DNA of 64,000 nt, taken from positions 372,001 through 436,000 of the forward strand of contig DJWO01000009.1 in assembly GCA_002441005.1 (NCBI GenBank), written 5' to 3'. Origin of the DNA: Candidatus Aminicenantes bacterium UBA6228 (GTDB lineage: Bacteria; Acidobacteriota; Aminicenantia; Aminicenantales; Saccharicenantaceae). The notes beneath the pieces were generated by a model. That model was given only the letters and a program-made list of their open reading frames with translations. It did no database searches and had not been told where the DNA came from. A program made the translations under genes and the position numbers. Within the stretch, counting starts at the first letter, position 1. Each line of letters begins with the position of its first letter. Shown here piece by piece: positions 24,239-33,356 of this stretch.

Positions 24239-27200
24239 ATGGATAACTCTTTTATTCATCTTCATGTCCACACCGAATACAGCATCCTGGATGGAGCCCT
24301 GCGGATTTCTGACCTGGTTAAGACTGCCAATGAGCTTAACATGCCGGCTGTAGCCATCACCGACCATGGAAATGTTTTTGGCGCTATTGAATTTTTCAAA
24401 ACGGCCAGAAGCCAGGGTTTAAAACCTATCCTGGGCTGCGAAGTCTATGTTGCTCCTAAATCCAGGCTGGAGAAAAAAACAGGAAACAGCGATGAGGGTG
24501 GAAATTACCATCTAATTCTTTTAGTCAAAGATGAAAAGGGCTATCGCCATCTCTGTAAACTCATCACCAGTGCTTATCTTGAAGGCTTTTATTACCGCCC
24601 GCGAATTGATAAGGATATTTTGCGCGAACATTCCTCCGGGCTAATTGCTCTTTCCAGTTGCCTCAAGGGCGAGGTCAACGATTTTCTGGTCAAGGACATG
24701 GATGATAGGGCTGAGGCCGCCGCCCGTCAGTATCTGGAGATTTTTGGCGAAGGAAATTTTTATCTCGAAATCCAGGACCATGGTCTCCCTGAGCAGAAAA
24801 AAATCCTGCCCAAAATAGTTGACCTGGCCCGCCGGCTTGGTATTCCCCTGGTCGCCACCAATGATGTCCATTTTCTTCAGAAAGAAGACGCTGAGATTCA
24901 GGATATCCTCCTCTGCATCCAGACCGGGAAAAAGCTATCCGATTCAGACCGGATGCATTTTTCCAGCGACCAGTTTTATCTTAAATCATCGGCCGAAATG
25001 CGGGAGTTATTCAAGGATTATCCTGAAGCACTCGATAATACCCGGCATATTGCTGCCCGTTGCAACTTTGAATTCCCATTCGGCAGCCATTTCCTGCCCA
25101 ATTTTGAGGCACCTGGCCATAAAAATCTCCGGGACTACTTTGAAGAAATAGCCGGACAGGGGTTTGAGGAGCGCCTGCCCCTCATCAAGGAAAAGATAAA
25201 TAGCGGACAAAGCGCCCATACTCTGGAAGAGTATCAGCGGAGATTCGAGCGGGAAATAAAGCTTATCGAGGAGATGGGCTTCGAAGGCTATTTTTTAATT
25301 GTCTGGGACATGATCAAAGCGGCCCGCGATCGCGGTATTCCGGTTGGCCCAGGACGAGGCTCGGCCGCCGGCAGCCTGATCGCTTATTGCCTGGGCATTA
25401 CCCAGATTGATCCAATTGAATATGATCTTCTTTTTGAGCGCTTTTTAAACCCGGAGAGAATCAGCCTGCCAGATATTGATATAGATTTCTGCGGCCGCCG
25501 CCGCCAGGAAATAATTGATTATGTAACTGAGAAATATGGCCAGGAAAATGTCTGTCAGATCGTGACCTTCGGGACGATGGCTGCCCGTCAGGCTATCCGG
25601 GATGCCGGCCGGGTAATGGAAATCCCGCTCAATGAAGTTGACCGGGTAGCCAAGCTTATTCCGGCTCAGGGTCCTGAGGCCAATATTGAAGGTGCTTTAA
25701 AATCCGTCCCGGAGCTTAAAGAGATTTATCAAAAAAACGAACGGATAGCTAAACTGCTCGATGCTGCTCGAAAACTCGAGGGCCAGGTTCGCCATCCTTC
25801 GATTCACGCCGCCGGTATTGTTATTACCCCTAAACCTCTGGTCGAGTTTATTCCCCTTTATCAATCAACCAAGGGTGAAATTACGACCATGTTTCCGATG
25901 GGCGACATCGAGGGTATCGGTCTGCTCAAGATGGATCTTCTCGGCCTGCGCAACCTGACAGTTATAACCGATGCTCTCAACCTGATCGAGCAGGAGACCG
26001 GAGAAAAAGTTGACCTGGACAAAATTCCCCTGACTGACCCCGAGACTTTCCGGATTTTCCAGCAGGGTACAACGGACGGGGTTTTCCAGTTTGAAAGCTA
26101 CGGAATGAAAGAGCAATTGCGGCGGTTTAAGCCCGAGCAATTCCGCGATTTAATTGCTCTTAATGCCCTTTACCGGCCAGGACCTCTGAAGAGCGGCATG
26201 ACCGAAGAGTTTATTCAGAGAAAATATCACCCGGAAAAAATCAGTTATGAGGTGCCGCAGCTTGAGCCAATTTTAAAAGAAACGCTGGGGATCATTGTTT
26301 ATCAGGAACAGGTCATGCGGATCGCCACTGATCTGGCTGGCTTTAGCTTAGCTGAGGCTGATGTCCTGCGCAAGGCGATGGGCAAAAAAGTCAAAGAGAT
26401 AATGAAATCCCAGAAGGACAGATTTATCCAGGGGGCCCGCCAGAAAGGTATTCCTGCTTCCAAAGCCGAAAAAATATTTGACCAGATTGCTCAGTTTGCT
26501 GAATATGGTTTCAATAAATCGCACAGCGCTGCTTATGCCTACTTAGCTTATCAGACAGCTTACCTTAAAGCTCATTTCCCGGCCCACTTCATGTCGGCTC
26601 TGCTGACCTCAGAAGCCGAAAAGGGAGATACGGACCAGATTATTAAATATATTAATGAGTGCCGCGAACTGGGCCTGACTATTCTTCCTCCCGATGTCAA
26701 TTCCAGCCATTATCATTTCTCGGTTGAAGGACAGAATATCCGGATGGGCTTATCGGCTGTTAAGAATGTCGGTGAAAATACGGTTAAAGAAATAATTGCC
26801 CTGAGGGAAAAGAAAGGCGGCTTTAAAAATCTTTTTGATCTTTTTGAAGAATATGACTCACGGATTCTAAACCGCAAAGCTCTGGAGAGTTTGATTAAAG
26901 CTGGCGCTTTTGATTCTCTCGGCTGGAAACGGGCCCAGCTTTTTGAGTCGATTGATAGTCTTCTTGAATATGGCCGCCAGAAGCAGAGGGCCAGAGAAGA
27001 AAGTGCTCTCTCTCTTTTTGGCGATGAATACCTGCCAGCTCCGGAAATTCCCCCTAATGTTCTGACGATTAACGAATGGGATGATGAACTGCGCCTGGCC
27101 TATGAAAAAGAAGTACTTGGCACCTATCTTTCCAGCCATCCTTTAGTCTCTTATAGGTCCAGGCTACCAGCCATAACCAGTCACACGATTGAAGCTCTGG

Positions 27201-27721
27201 ACCCGGAAAAGGATTTTGACCTGGAAGTAAGGCTGGCCGGAATAGTTATTTCGATCAAGCCCTTAAGAACCAAAAAAGAAGAGAGAATGGCGACTATGGT
27301 GCTGGAAGACCTGACCGGTAAGGTAGATGTGACGGTTTTCCCTGAGGCTTTCAATAAATTCAATCATTATCTTTTAGAGGGGCAGATCATCTGGCTTAAA
27401 GGTAAAATGCAAGCTGATAGTTTTGAATCCAAAAAGATCATAGCTTCTCAGATTATGCCTCTGGCTGAAGCCTTTGAAAAATTAGCCAGGAAGATAACCG
27501 TTAATATTCCAGTTGAGGCCCTGAGCGGAGAAGATCTGGAGCATTTAAAACAGATTCTGGCCGCTTACCCCGGTGACTGTCCTCTCTACCTTCAGCTGGA
27601 AAGCCCTTCCTCCACTTATCTTATCCAGTCGGCTGAATTCCAGAAAGTTTTCCCGTCCGGGCTTTTAGTTGACCAGCTCGAAGGGCTTTTTGGTCCGGGG
27701 GCGGTTCATCTGGAATACTGA
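24239..27721 (+). CDS. dnaE: DNA polymerase III alpha subunit
   Basis: This is the replicative polymerase (C-family, DnaE). The PHP domain opens with FIHLHVHTEYSILDGA. The palm carries GPGRGSAAGSLIAYCLGI and the catalytic acidic cluster PDIDIDF (about 411-417). The tail holds the helix-hairpin-helix region and an OB-fold (VRLAGIVISIKPLRTKKEER). It has 1160 residues, the usual DnaE length, with no inserted exonuclease, so it is not PolC. AAAGG lies 9 nt before the ATG. It sits just downstream of guaA. Confidence 0.97.
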   Translation: MDNSFIHLHVHTEYSILDGALRISDLVKTANELNMPAVAITDHGNVFGAIEFFKTARSQGLKPILGCEVYVAPKSRLEKKTGNSDEGGNYHLILLVKDEKGYRHLCKLITSAYLEGFYYRPRIDKDILREHSSGLIALSSCLKGEVNDFLVKDMDDRAEAAARQYLEIFGEGNFYLEIQDHGLPEQKKILPKIVDLARRLGIPLVATNDVHFLQKEDAEIQDILLCIQTGKKLSDSDRMHFSSDQFYLKSSAEMRELFKDYPEALDNTRHIAARCNFEFPFGSHFLPNFEAPGHKNLRDYFEEIAGQGFEERLPLIKEKINSGQSAHTLEEYQRRFEREIKLIEEMGFEGYFLIVWDMIKAARDRGIPVGPGRGSAAGSLIAYCLGITQIDPIEYDLLFERFLNPERISLPDIDIDFCGRRRQEIIDYVTEKYGQENVCQIVTFGTMAARQAIRDAGRVMEIPLNEVDRVAKLIPAQGPEANIEGALKSVPELKEIYQKNERIAKLLDAARKLEGQVRHPSIHAAGIVITPKPLVEFIPLYQSTKGEITTMFPMGDIEGIGLLKMDLLGLRNLTVITDALNLIEQETGEKVDLDKIPLTDPETFRIFQQGTTDGVFQFESYGMKEQLRRFKPEQFRDLIALNALYRPGPLKSGMTEEFIQRKYHPEKISYEVPQLEPILKETLGIIVYQEQVMRIATDLAGFSLAEADVLRKAMGKKVKEIMKSQKDRFIQGARQKGIPASKAEKIFDQIAQFAEYGFNKSHSAAYAYLAYQTAYLKAHFPAHFMSALLTSEAEKGDTDQIIKYINECRELGLTILPPDVNSSHYHFSVEGQNIRMGLSAVKNVGENTVKEIIALREKKGGFKNLFDLFEEYDSRILNRKALESLIKAGAFDSLGWKRAQLFESIDSLLEYGRQKQRAREESALSLFGDEYLPAPEIPPNVLTINEWDDELRLAYEKEVLGTYLSSHPLVSYRSRLPAITSHTIEALDPEKDFDLEVRLAGIVISIKPLRTKKEERMATMVLEDLTGKVDVTVFPEAFNKFNHYLLEGQIIWLKGKMQADSFESKKIIASQIMPLAEAFEKLARKITVNIPVEALSGEDLEHLKQILAAYPGDCPLYLQLESPSSTYLIQSAEFQKVFPSGLLVDQLEGLFGPGAVHLEY

Positions 27722-27742
27722 CCCCCTCCGCGGCCGGTTTAA

Positions 27743-27771
27743 TTGACAGAAAATAGCTAAAAATGTAGAGT
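27743..27771 (+). promoter_or_regulatory. Promoter upstream of the receiver-like gene and valS
   Basis: TTGACA (27743-27748) and TAGAGT (27766-27771) are spaced by 17 nt, about 48 nt before the GTG at 27820. It would drive the receiver-like gene and valS. Confidence 0.5.
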
Positions 27772-27819
27772 AAATTATCATTTTCTAATTAGTTATGGCT
27801 AATTATTGCGAGGAAGAGA

Positions 27820-28443
27820 GTGCCCTATAACCTGATTGTGGCTTCTGACAGCCCGGTTTTAAAGAAGCTCTGCCAGTCTGTCTTTCCTGAGGGGAATTAT
27901 CAGCTTCACCTGGCTGCCAGTCTCGATGAGGTCAACCGCTTTCTGGATAGTTTGACACCTGAAGCTGTTATCCTCGAGCAATCAATCCTCGATTCAACAG
28001 AAAATGCTCTTAGCCTCAATAACCGGTTAGCAGCCGCCGGCCGGGTGCCGGTTTTCTTGGTGACCGGTACGTTTGAACCGCTCGCCAAGGAATTTATTCC
28101 AACCCTCAGGCCCGAGCAGGTTTTTCATAAACCTTTTTATTCAGAAAACTTAGCTGCCGCCATCAAAGAGACTATTGAAAAAAATAAGATTCCAGATACC
28201 CTGCCGGAAGAGCTGCCCGAGGTTCAATCAGGTCAGAAAAACTTATCTCAGTCAGCTCTGCCTTCAGATTTAAGAAGAGAAGTGCGTCTGTTGGTCCAGG
28301 AAGAAATTCAATCAGCCGAAAAGGAACTTGAGGAAAAAATCAGGGAGAATCTGGCACCGGAAATTATAGCGGTGCTGAGCCAGCAGGCTGAAGGTTCTGA
28401 TAGTCATAGTCATAGACTAAAAAATCAGGGGAGAAAAAGTTAG
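27820..28443 (+). CDS. Degenerate receiver-domain protein
   Basis: Residues 1-115 look like a response-regulator receiver: a hydrophobic first strand, then VILEQSI where the phospho-acceptor should be, FLVTGT with Thr82, and FHKPF with Lys104. The acceptor position is Glu53 instead of Asp and the usual N-terminal acidic pair is absent (VASDSP), so phosphorylation by a kinase is unlikely. Residues about 145-207 are a charged helix (EEIQSAEKELEEKI). The GTG start has GAGGAAGAG just upstream. The stop lies 2 nt before valS. Function unknown. Confidence 0.7.
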   Translation: MPYNLIVASDSPVLKKLCQSVFPEGNYQLHLAASLDEVNRFLDSLTPEAVILEQSILDSTENALSLNNRLAAAGRVPVFLVTGTFEPLAKEFIPTLRPEQVFHKPFYSENLAAAIKETIEKNKIPDTLPEELPEVQSGQKNLSQSALPSDLRREVRLLVQEEIQSAEKELEEKIRENLAPEIIAVLSQQAEGSDSHSHRLKNQGRKS

Positions 28444-28444
28444 C

Positions 28445-31081
28445 ATGACGACAAGAGAAAAGAAAGTTGTGGAGAAAGCCTATGACCCGAAACCGGTCGA
28501 AGCTAAATGGTCAAAATTCTGGCTGGAGGAAAAGCTATTTGAAGGCCAGGTAAAATCCGATAAACCCAAATTTTCTCTGGTTTTGCCCCCGCCCAACGTG
28601 ACCGGGGTTCTTCATATGGGTCATGCTCTGTGCTTTATCCTGCCTGATATCATTGTCCGCTGGAAAAAAATGCAGGGTTATAACACCATGTGGCTGCCCG
28701 GAACCGATCATGCTTCAATTGCTGTTCACAATGTCATCGAGCAGAGTTTAAAAGCTAAGGGTCTCAGCCGGGAAGAAGTTGGCCGCCAGGAATTTCTGCG
28801 GCTGGCCTGGGAATGGAAGGAAAAATACGGCGGAGTCATAACCGAGCAGCTCAAGCGCCTGGGCTGTTCACTCGATTGGTCACGGGAAAGATTTACCCTC
28901 GATGAGGGTTTTTCCAGGGCGGTTAATTATGTTTTTGTCTCTCTTTACCAGGAGGGACTGATTTACCGCGATTACTATCTGGTTAACCGCTGCCCTCGCT
29001 GTCAGACCGTTCTTTCCGATATTGAAATCGAGCATCAGGAAGTCAAGGGCCACCTCTGGTACATAAAATATCCTCTACCCGGCACCAATGAGGCCATTGT
29101 CGTGGCCACCACCCGGCCCGAGACAATGCTGGGCGATACCGCAGTTGCTGTTCATCCCGATGATGAGCGTTATAAAAAGTTTCACGGCCAGAAAGTTCTG
29201 CTGCCACTTCAGAACCGGCTTATTCCGGTCATCACCGACGAACAGGTCCAAAAGGATTTCGGCACTGGAGCAGTTAAAGTCACGCCAGCTCATGACCCGG
29301 TTGACTTTGAACTGGGTAAAAAGCATGGTCTGGAGCAAATTATCGTCATTGATGGCAACGGCCGGATGACTGAAGCAGCCGGGGAAGAATTTAAGCGCCT
29401 CGATCGTTTCGCCTGCCGGGAAAAAGTAATTGAAAAGCTCAAACAGCTTGGCTATCTGGTTAAGGTTGAGGATTACAGCCATGCGGTCGGACATTGCTAT
29501 CGCTGCAAGACGATTATCGAGCCTCATCTTTCCTGGCAATGGTTTGTCAGAATCGAGCCGCTGGCCAGAGAAGCCATCAAGGCTGTTGAAGACGGGAAAA
29601 TTGTTTTTATCCCGGAGAACTGGGCCAAAACCTATTTTGACTGGATGTATAAAATTCACGATTGGTGTATTTCCCGGCAGCTGTGGTGGGGACACCGCCT
29701 CCCGGCCTATTACTGTCAAAACTGCCACCAGGTTATGGTAGCTATGGAGAAGCCAGCCGCCTGCGAGAAGTGCGGCGGGCCGGTTGTCCAGGATGAAGAT
29801 GTTCTTGACACCTGGTTTTCCTCTGCCCTGTGGCCTTTTGCCACCCTGGGCTGGCCGGAAAAGACGGAAGACCTGAAAGTCTTCTATCCGACCGATTTGA
29901 TGTCAACCGGATTTGACATCATTTTCTTCTGGGTAGCCAGAATGATTATGATGGGCCTAAAATTTATGAAGGATGTCCCTTTTAGAGAAGTCTTTATCAA
30001 TGGTTTGGTCCGCGATCTTAAAAAAAGAAAAATGAGTAAATCTGAGGGCAATATCATTGACCCGCTGGAAATGATCGATAAATACGGGACAGATGCTCTG
30101 CGCTTCACCTTAGCTTCTTTAGCTGTCCCCGGAATGGACATCGCTCTTTCTGAGGAAAGAATGGCCGGCTACCGGGCTTTTGCCAATAAAATCTGGAATG
30201 CCTCCCGTTTTGTCCTGATGAATCTGGGCGAAGAAAAACTCGAGCCTGACCAGCAGGCTCTTTCCCTGCCCAACCGCTGGATCCGCAGCCGCTTGACCAG
30301 GGTAATTGAGCAATTAAATGATTCGCTGAAGAACTACAAGTTCTATGAGGCCGCTGAAACTATTTATCACTTTATCTGGCATGAATTTTGTGACTGGTAT
30401 ATCGAATTTATCAAGCCCGAACTCAAGGAGAGTAATAAAAATACTCAGGCGGTGATGGAAGATACTCTCGATAAGATTCTAAAACTTCTGCATCCTTTTA
30501 TGCCATTTATCACCGAGGAAATCTGGCATCATCTGCCGGAGAGCGGCCTGTCCTTACTGACCGAGAGCTGGCCCGAAGCCAACCGCCGCTGGCAGGATGA
30601 GGAAGCTGAAGAGGCCATGAGATTTCTGCAGGCCCTCATCTCTGAAATCCGGACGATTAGAGCTGAAAACCAGCTTCCGGTTAAAGAGAAAGTCAATCTC
30701 TGGATAAGCGAAGGAAAGAAAAGTCACAGCCTGTTCGGGCCGCCAGAGGAAGCCATCAGGCAGCTGGCTGGCGTCGATAAAATCGAATATGTCACCGAAA
30801 TGCCCGCCGCCAATAATCTCCTCAGGGGCGTGGCTGGAACAACCGAAATCGGACTGCAGCTGGCCCGGGCCATTGACAGCGCTCAGGAAATCGAGCGGTT
30901 GCAGAAAGAGCTGGCCCGTCTCGAAGAAGATTTAGCCAAACTCGTCTTCCGTCTGGAGAATCCAGACTTCAAGCAAAGAGCGCCTCAAGCCGTGGTAGCC
31001 GAACATCAGCAGCGGCGGCAGGACCTTCAGCTGAAGAGAGAAAAGCTGCTTAAAAGCTTATCTCAATTGAAAGAATCATAA
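28445..31081 (+). CDS. valS: Valyl-tRNA synthetase
   Basis: This class-I synthetase charges tRNA-Val. The HIGH-type motif is HMGHA (near 58), KMSKS is at 529-533 (RKMSKSEGN), and a full editing domain is inserted between them (ATTRPETMLGDTAVAVHP; GTGAVKVTPAHDP). A zinc-binding pair of Cys motifs (CQNCHQ, CEKCGG) lies near 420-440. The C-terminal helix-rich arm (ARLEEDLAKLVFRLENPDF) is present. 878 residues, complete. Both valine tRNAs of the window are its likely substrates. Confidence 0.97.
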   Translation: MTTREKKVVEKAYDPKPVEAKWSKFWLEEKLFEGQVKSDKPKFSLVLPPPNVTGVLHMGHALCFILPDIIVRWKKMQGYNTMWLPGTDHASIAVHNVIEQSLKAKGLSREEVGRQEFLRLAWEWKEKYGGVITEQLKRLGCSLDWSRERFTLDEGFSRAVNYVFVSLYQEGLIYRDYYLVNRCPRCQTVLSDIEIEHQEVKGHLWYIKYPLPGTNEAIVVATTRPETMLGDTAVAVHPDDERYKKFHGQKVLLPLQNRLIPVITDEQVQKDFGTGAVKVTPAHDPVDFELGKKHGLEQIIVIDGNGRMTEAAGEEFKRLDRFACREKVIEKLKQLGYLVKVEDYSHAVGHCYRCKTIIEPHLSWQWFVRIEPLAREAIKAVEDGKIVFIPENWAKTYFDWMYKIHDWCISRQLWWGHRLPAYYCQNCHQVMVAMEKPAACEKCGGPVVQDEDVLDTWFSSALWPFATLGWPEKTEDLKVFYPTDLMSTGFDIIFFWVARMIMMGLKFMKDVPFREVFINGLVRDLKKRKMSKSEGNIIDPLEMIDKYGTDALRFTLASLAVPGMDIALSEERMAGYRAFANKIWNASRFVLMNLGEEKLEPDQQALSLPNRWIRSRLTRVIEQLNDSLKNYKFYEAAETIYHFIWHEFCDWYIEFIKPELKESNKNTQAVMEDTLDKILKLLHPFMPFITEEIWHHLPESGLSLLTESWPEANRRWQDEEAEEAMRFLQALISEIRTIRAENQLPVKEKVNLWISEGKKSHSLFGPPEEAIRQLAGVDKIEYVTEMPAANNLLRGVAGTTEIGLQLARAIDSAQEIERLQKELARLEEDLAKLVFRLENPDFKQRAPQAVVAEHQQRRQDLQLKREKLLKSLSQLKES

Positions 31082-31110
31082 TCTCCTGCTAATCAGTTAA
31101 AATATATACC

Positions 31111-31872
31111 ATGGAAGCTATAAATTTTGGCGAGTTGTCTTTTAGATTTGCCAGCCTGAGTTCCACCATGGACTTTGGACGGATATTGGCCCGGCTGGGT
31201 TTTCCCGAAGGAACAGCCGTTTTAGCTGATGAACAATCAGCCGGCCGGGGGACCAGAGGCCGCCACTGGCACTCACCCGCCAAAAAAGGGCTTTATGTAT
31301 CTTTTCTTCTCCGGCCACCAGTGGCTTTTTTAAATCTGGTGCCGCTGACTGCCGGTCTGGCTGCAGCTGAGGCTATAGAGAAGCTGGCCGGAGTAAACAT
31401 TAATTTAAAATGGCCCAATGATTTGCTGCTTAAAGACAGAAAAATCGGCGGAATTTTATGCGAAAGCCAGACCGCTCAGGCCGGTGAGCCTTATGTCGTG
31501 GCTGGTTTTGGTATAAACTTAAATCACCACCAGGAAGATTTTCCACCCGAAGTGGCCAGCCTGGCCAGTTCGCTTTATCTGACCAGCGGCCAGAATTATC
31601 AGCCAGAAGAATTATTCCGGCTCCTTGGTAAGCAACTGCAGTTCTGGTATAATAAATTAAAAGAAGGGCAGGCGGATCTAATTGTCGGCAGGCTGGAAAA
31701 AAAGCTTTTCTTCTCTTCAGGCCAGACTCTAATCATCCAGGAGCCAGCAGGCCAAGTGAAGGGTCAGTTTATCGGCCTTGGTGAGGATGGAAGTTTAATC
31801 CTCCAAACCGGCCGGGAAAATAAAAAATATTATGCTTCAGAAATAATTAAAGTCACGGATGGAAATGATTAG
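31111..31872 (+). CDS. birA: Biotin--protein ligase (no DNA-binding domain)
   Basis: It attaches biotin to carboxylase carrier domains. The catalytic motif GRGTRGRHWHSP (near 47), KWPNDLLL (near 109) and KIGGILCE are present, with the C-terminal SH3-like domain after about 200. It starts directly with the catalytic domain, so it lacks the repressor helix-turn-helix of E. coli BirA. There is no Shine-Dalgarno; a TAAAAT box ends 7 nt before the ATG. It is followed by coaX after 12 nt, a common pairing. Confidence 0.93.
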   Translation: MEAINFGELSFRFASLSSTMDFGRILARLGFPEGTAVLADEQSAGRGTRGRHWHSPAKKGLYVSFLLRPPVAFLNLVPLTAGLAAAEAIEKLAGVNINLKWPNDLLLKDRKIGGILCESQTAQAGEPYVVAGFGINLNHHQEDFPPEVASLASSLYLTSGQNYQPEELFRLLGKQLQFWYNKLKEGQADLIVGRLEKKLFFSSGQTLIIQEPAGQVKGQFIGLGEDGSLILQTGRENKKYYASEIIKVTDGND

Positions 31873-31884
31873 CAGGAGAAAACA

Positions 31885-32664
31885 ATGATCATGGTTCTTG
31901 ATATCGGCAATACGACCATTGCTCTTGGTGTCTTCCAGGCCAGGAAGCTACTGGCTAACTGGAAAATCAAAAGCGACCGTGAAAAGACTGCCGATGAATA
32001 CGGCCTGATTCTTTCCAGTTTGCTTGGCCATGAAAAGCTAACCTGCCAGAAAATCAAAGGGGCGATTGTCTCTTCAGTTGTTCCACCCCTTACCCCGGTC
32101 ATTCAGCAGGCCATTGAGAGATTTTTTAAGGTCAAGCCATTGCTGGTTGGCCCCGGTCTTAAGACTGGCCTGCCAATTCTTTATGAAAACCCGGCCGAAG
32201 TTGGTTCTGACCGGATTGTGGCGGCCTGTGCCGCTTTTGAAAAATACGGCGGTCCCTGTCTGGTAGTAGATTTCGGGACTGCTACTACATTTGATGCCAT
32301 CTCGGCTGCCGGCGAATATCTGGGTGGATCAATCGCTCCCGGAATTCAGATTTCAGCTGAAGCTCTTTATCTTCGGACAGCCCGCCTGCCCCGGATCGAA
32401 ATTAAAAAGCCCAGAACAGCTATTGGCCGAAATACTGTGGCCAGCATGCAATCAGGCCTTTATTTTGGTTATATAGGGCTGGTCAATCAAATTGTTGCCG
32501 AGATATCGGCTGAGCTTCAATCCAGGCCGACGGTCATCGCCACTGGCGGGCAGGCTGATCTGATCGCACTGGAGATTAAGGCCATCAATCAGGTCGAGCC
32601 CAACCTGGTCCTCGAAGGGCTGAGGCTTCTCTATGAAAAGAACCGCCGCCGGGAGAAAAAATGA
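31885..32664 (+). CDS. coaX: Type III pantothenate kinase
   Basis: It phosphorylates pantothenate, the first step of CoA synthesis. This 259-residue ASKHA-fold protein has the N-terminal phosphate loop LDIGNTTIALGVF, the GSDRIVAACAA block with the catalytic Asp, and VVDFGTATTFD. AGCAGGAGAAAACA precedes the ATG. Its stop overlaps the start of the next gene (ATGA). Confidence 0.95.
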   Translation: MIMVLDIGNTTIALGVFQARKLLANWKIKSDREKTADEYGLILSSLLGHEKLTCQKIKGAIVSSVVPPLTPVIQQAIERFFKVKPLLVGPGLKTGLPILYENPAEVGSDRIVAACAAFEKYGGPCLVVDFGTATTFDAISAAGEYLGGSIAPGIQISAEALYLRTARLPRIEIKKPRTAIGRNTVASMQSGLYFGYIGLVNQIVAEISAELQSRPTVIATGGQADLIALEIKAINQVEPNLVLEGLRLLYEKNRRREKK

Positions 32665-33299
32665 AGACGGATGAAGCCAGTCGCCAGGACTATTATCAGC
32701 AAATAGTCCGCCATTTTCTAAAGCACCAGACGGCCATGTTCTTCCTGCCGCCCCGCGATCTGGCTTTGATTTCGGATTGGGAAAAGCTGGGTATTCCCCT
32801 GGAGCCAATTCTTGAGGGGATTGATCAAACTTTCTCGAGACAGCTCAAAAGAAGAAAAAGGCGGAATATTTATTCACTAAGTCAGTGTGAAAAAGAAGTC
32901 TTGAAGGCTTATGCCAGCTATCAGGACCGCCTGGTGGGCCAGGCTGCACCCAGAATTGAACCAGGTGAAAAGAGAAATAAAGCCAGAATTGAGATCGAGA
33001 CTTTCCTGGGGCACCTTCCGGTTGAATTCGAGGACTTGAGGGAAATATTCAAGCAGGCCCTGGACCTGCTCGCAAGCTCTGAGCCAGATGAAAACAAACT
33101 GGAAGAACTGGATGAGGAAATTGACCGGCATCTTTTTGAGCTGGCGCCGGAGGCAGAGAAACAGGCCAGCTTAAAGGAGGTTAAACGGGATTTTCCAGAC
33201 AAGCCAGCCTCCCTCCTGACTGAAATTCAGCAAACCAGGATGATTAAGGCCAGAAGACAGGCCAACCAGATTCCTTATGTCTCTCTTTTTTATTATTGA
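32661..33299 (+). CDS. Hypothetical protein, helical, coupled to coaX
   Basis: This 212-residue protein is rich in charged residues with no signal peptide or membrane segment. The first 80 residues (LALISDWEKLGIPLEPILEGI, then the basic RQLKRRKRRN) recall the DnaD-like idea of a helical domain that chooses a binding site, but I cannot assign a family. The middle (DLLASSEPDENKLEELDEEID) is acidic and helical. It is translated from an ATGA overlap with coaX and lies 58 nt before rnr. Confidence 0.7.
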   Translation: MKTDEASRQDYYQQIVRHFLKHQTAMFFLPPRDLALISDWEKLGIPLEPILEGIDQTFSRQLKRRKRRNIYSLSQCEKEVLKAYASYQDRLVGQAAPRIEPGEKRNKARIEIETFLGHLPVEFEDLREIFKQALDLLASSEPDENKLEELDEEIDRHLFELAPEAEKQASLKEVKRDFPDKPASLLTEIQQTRMIKARRQANQIPYVSLFYY

Positions 33300-33356
33300 A
33301 AACCCGTAAACTATAAGATTGGTAAATTTAGATGAACAGAAAATTGGAAGAAAACA

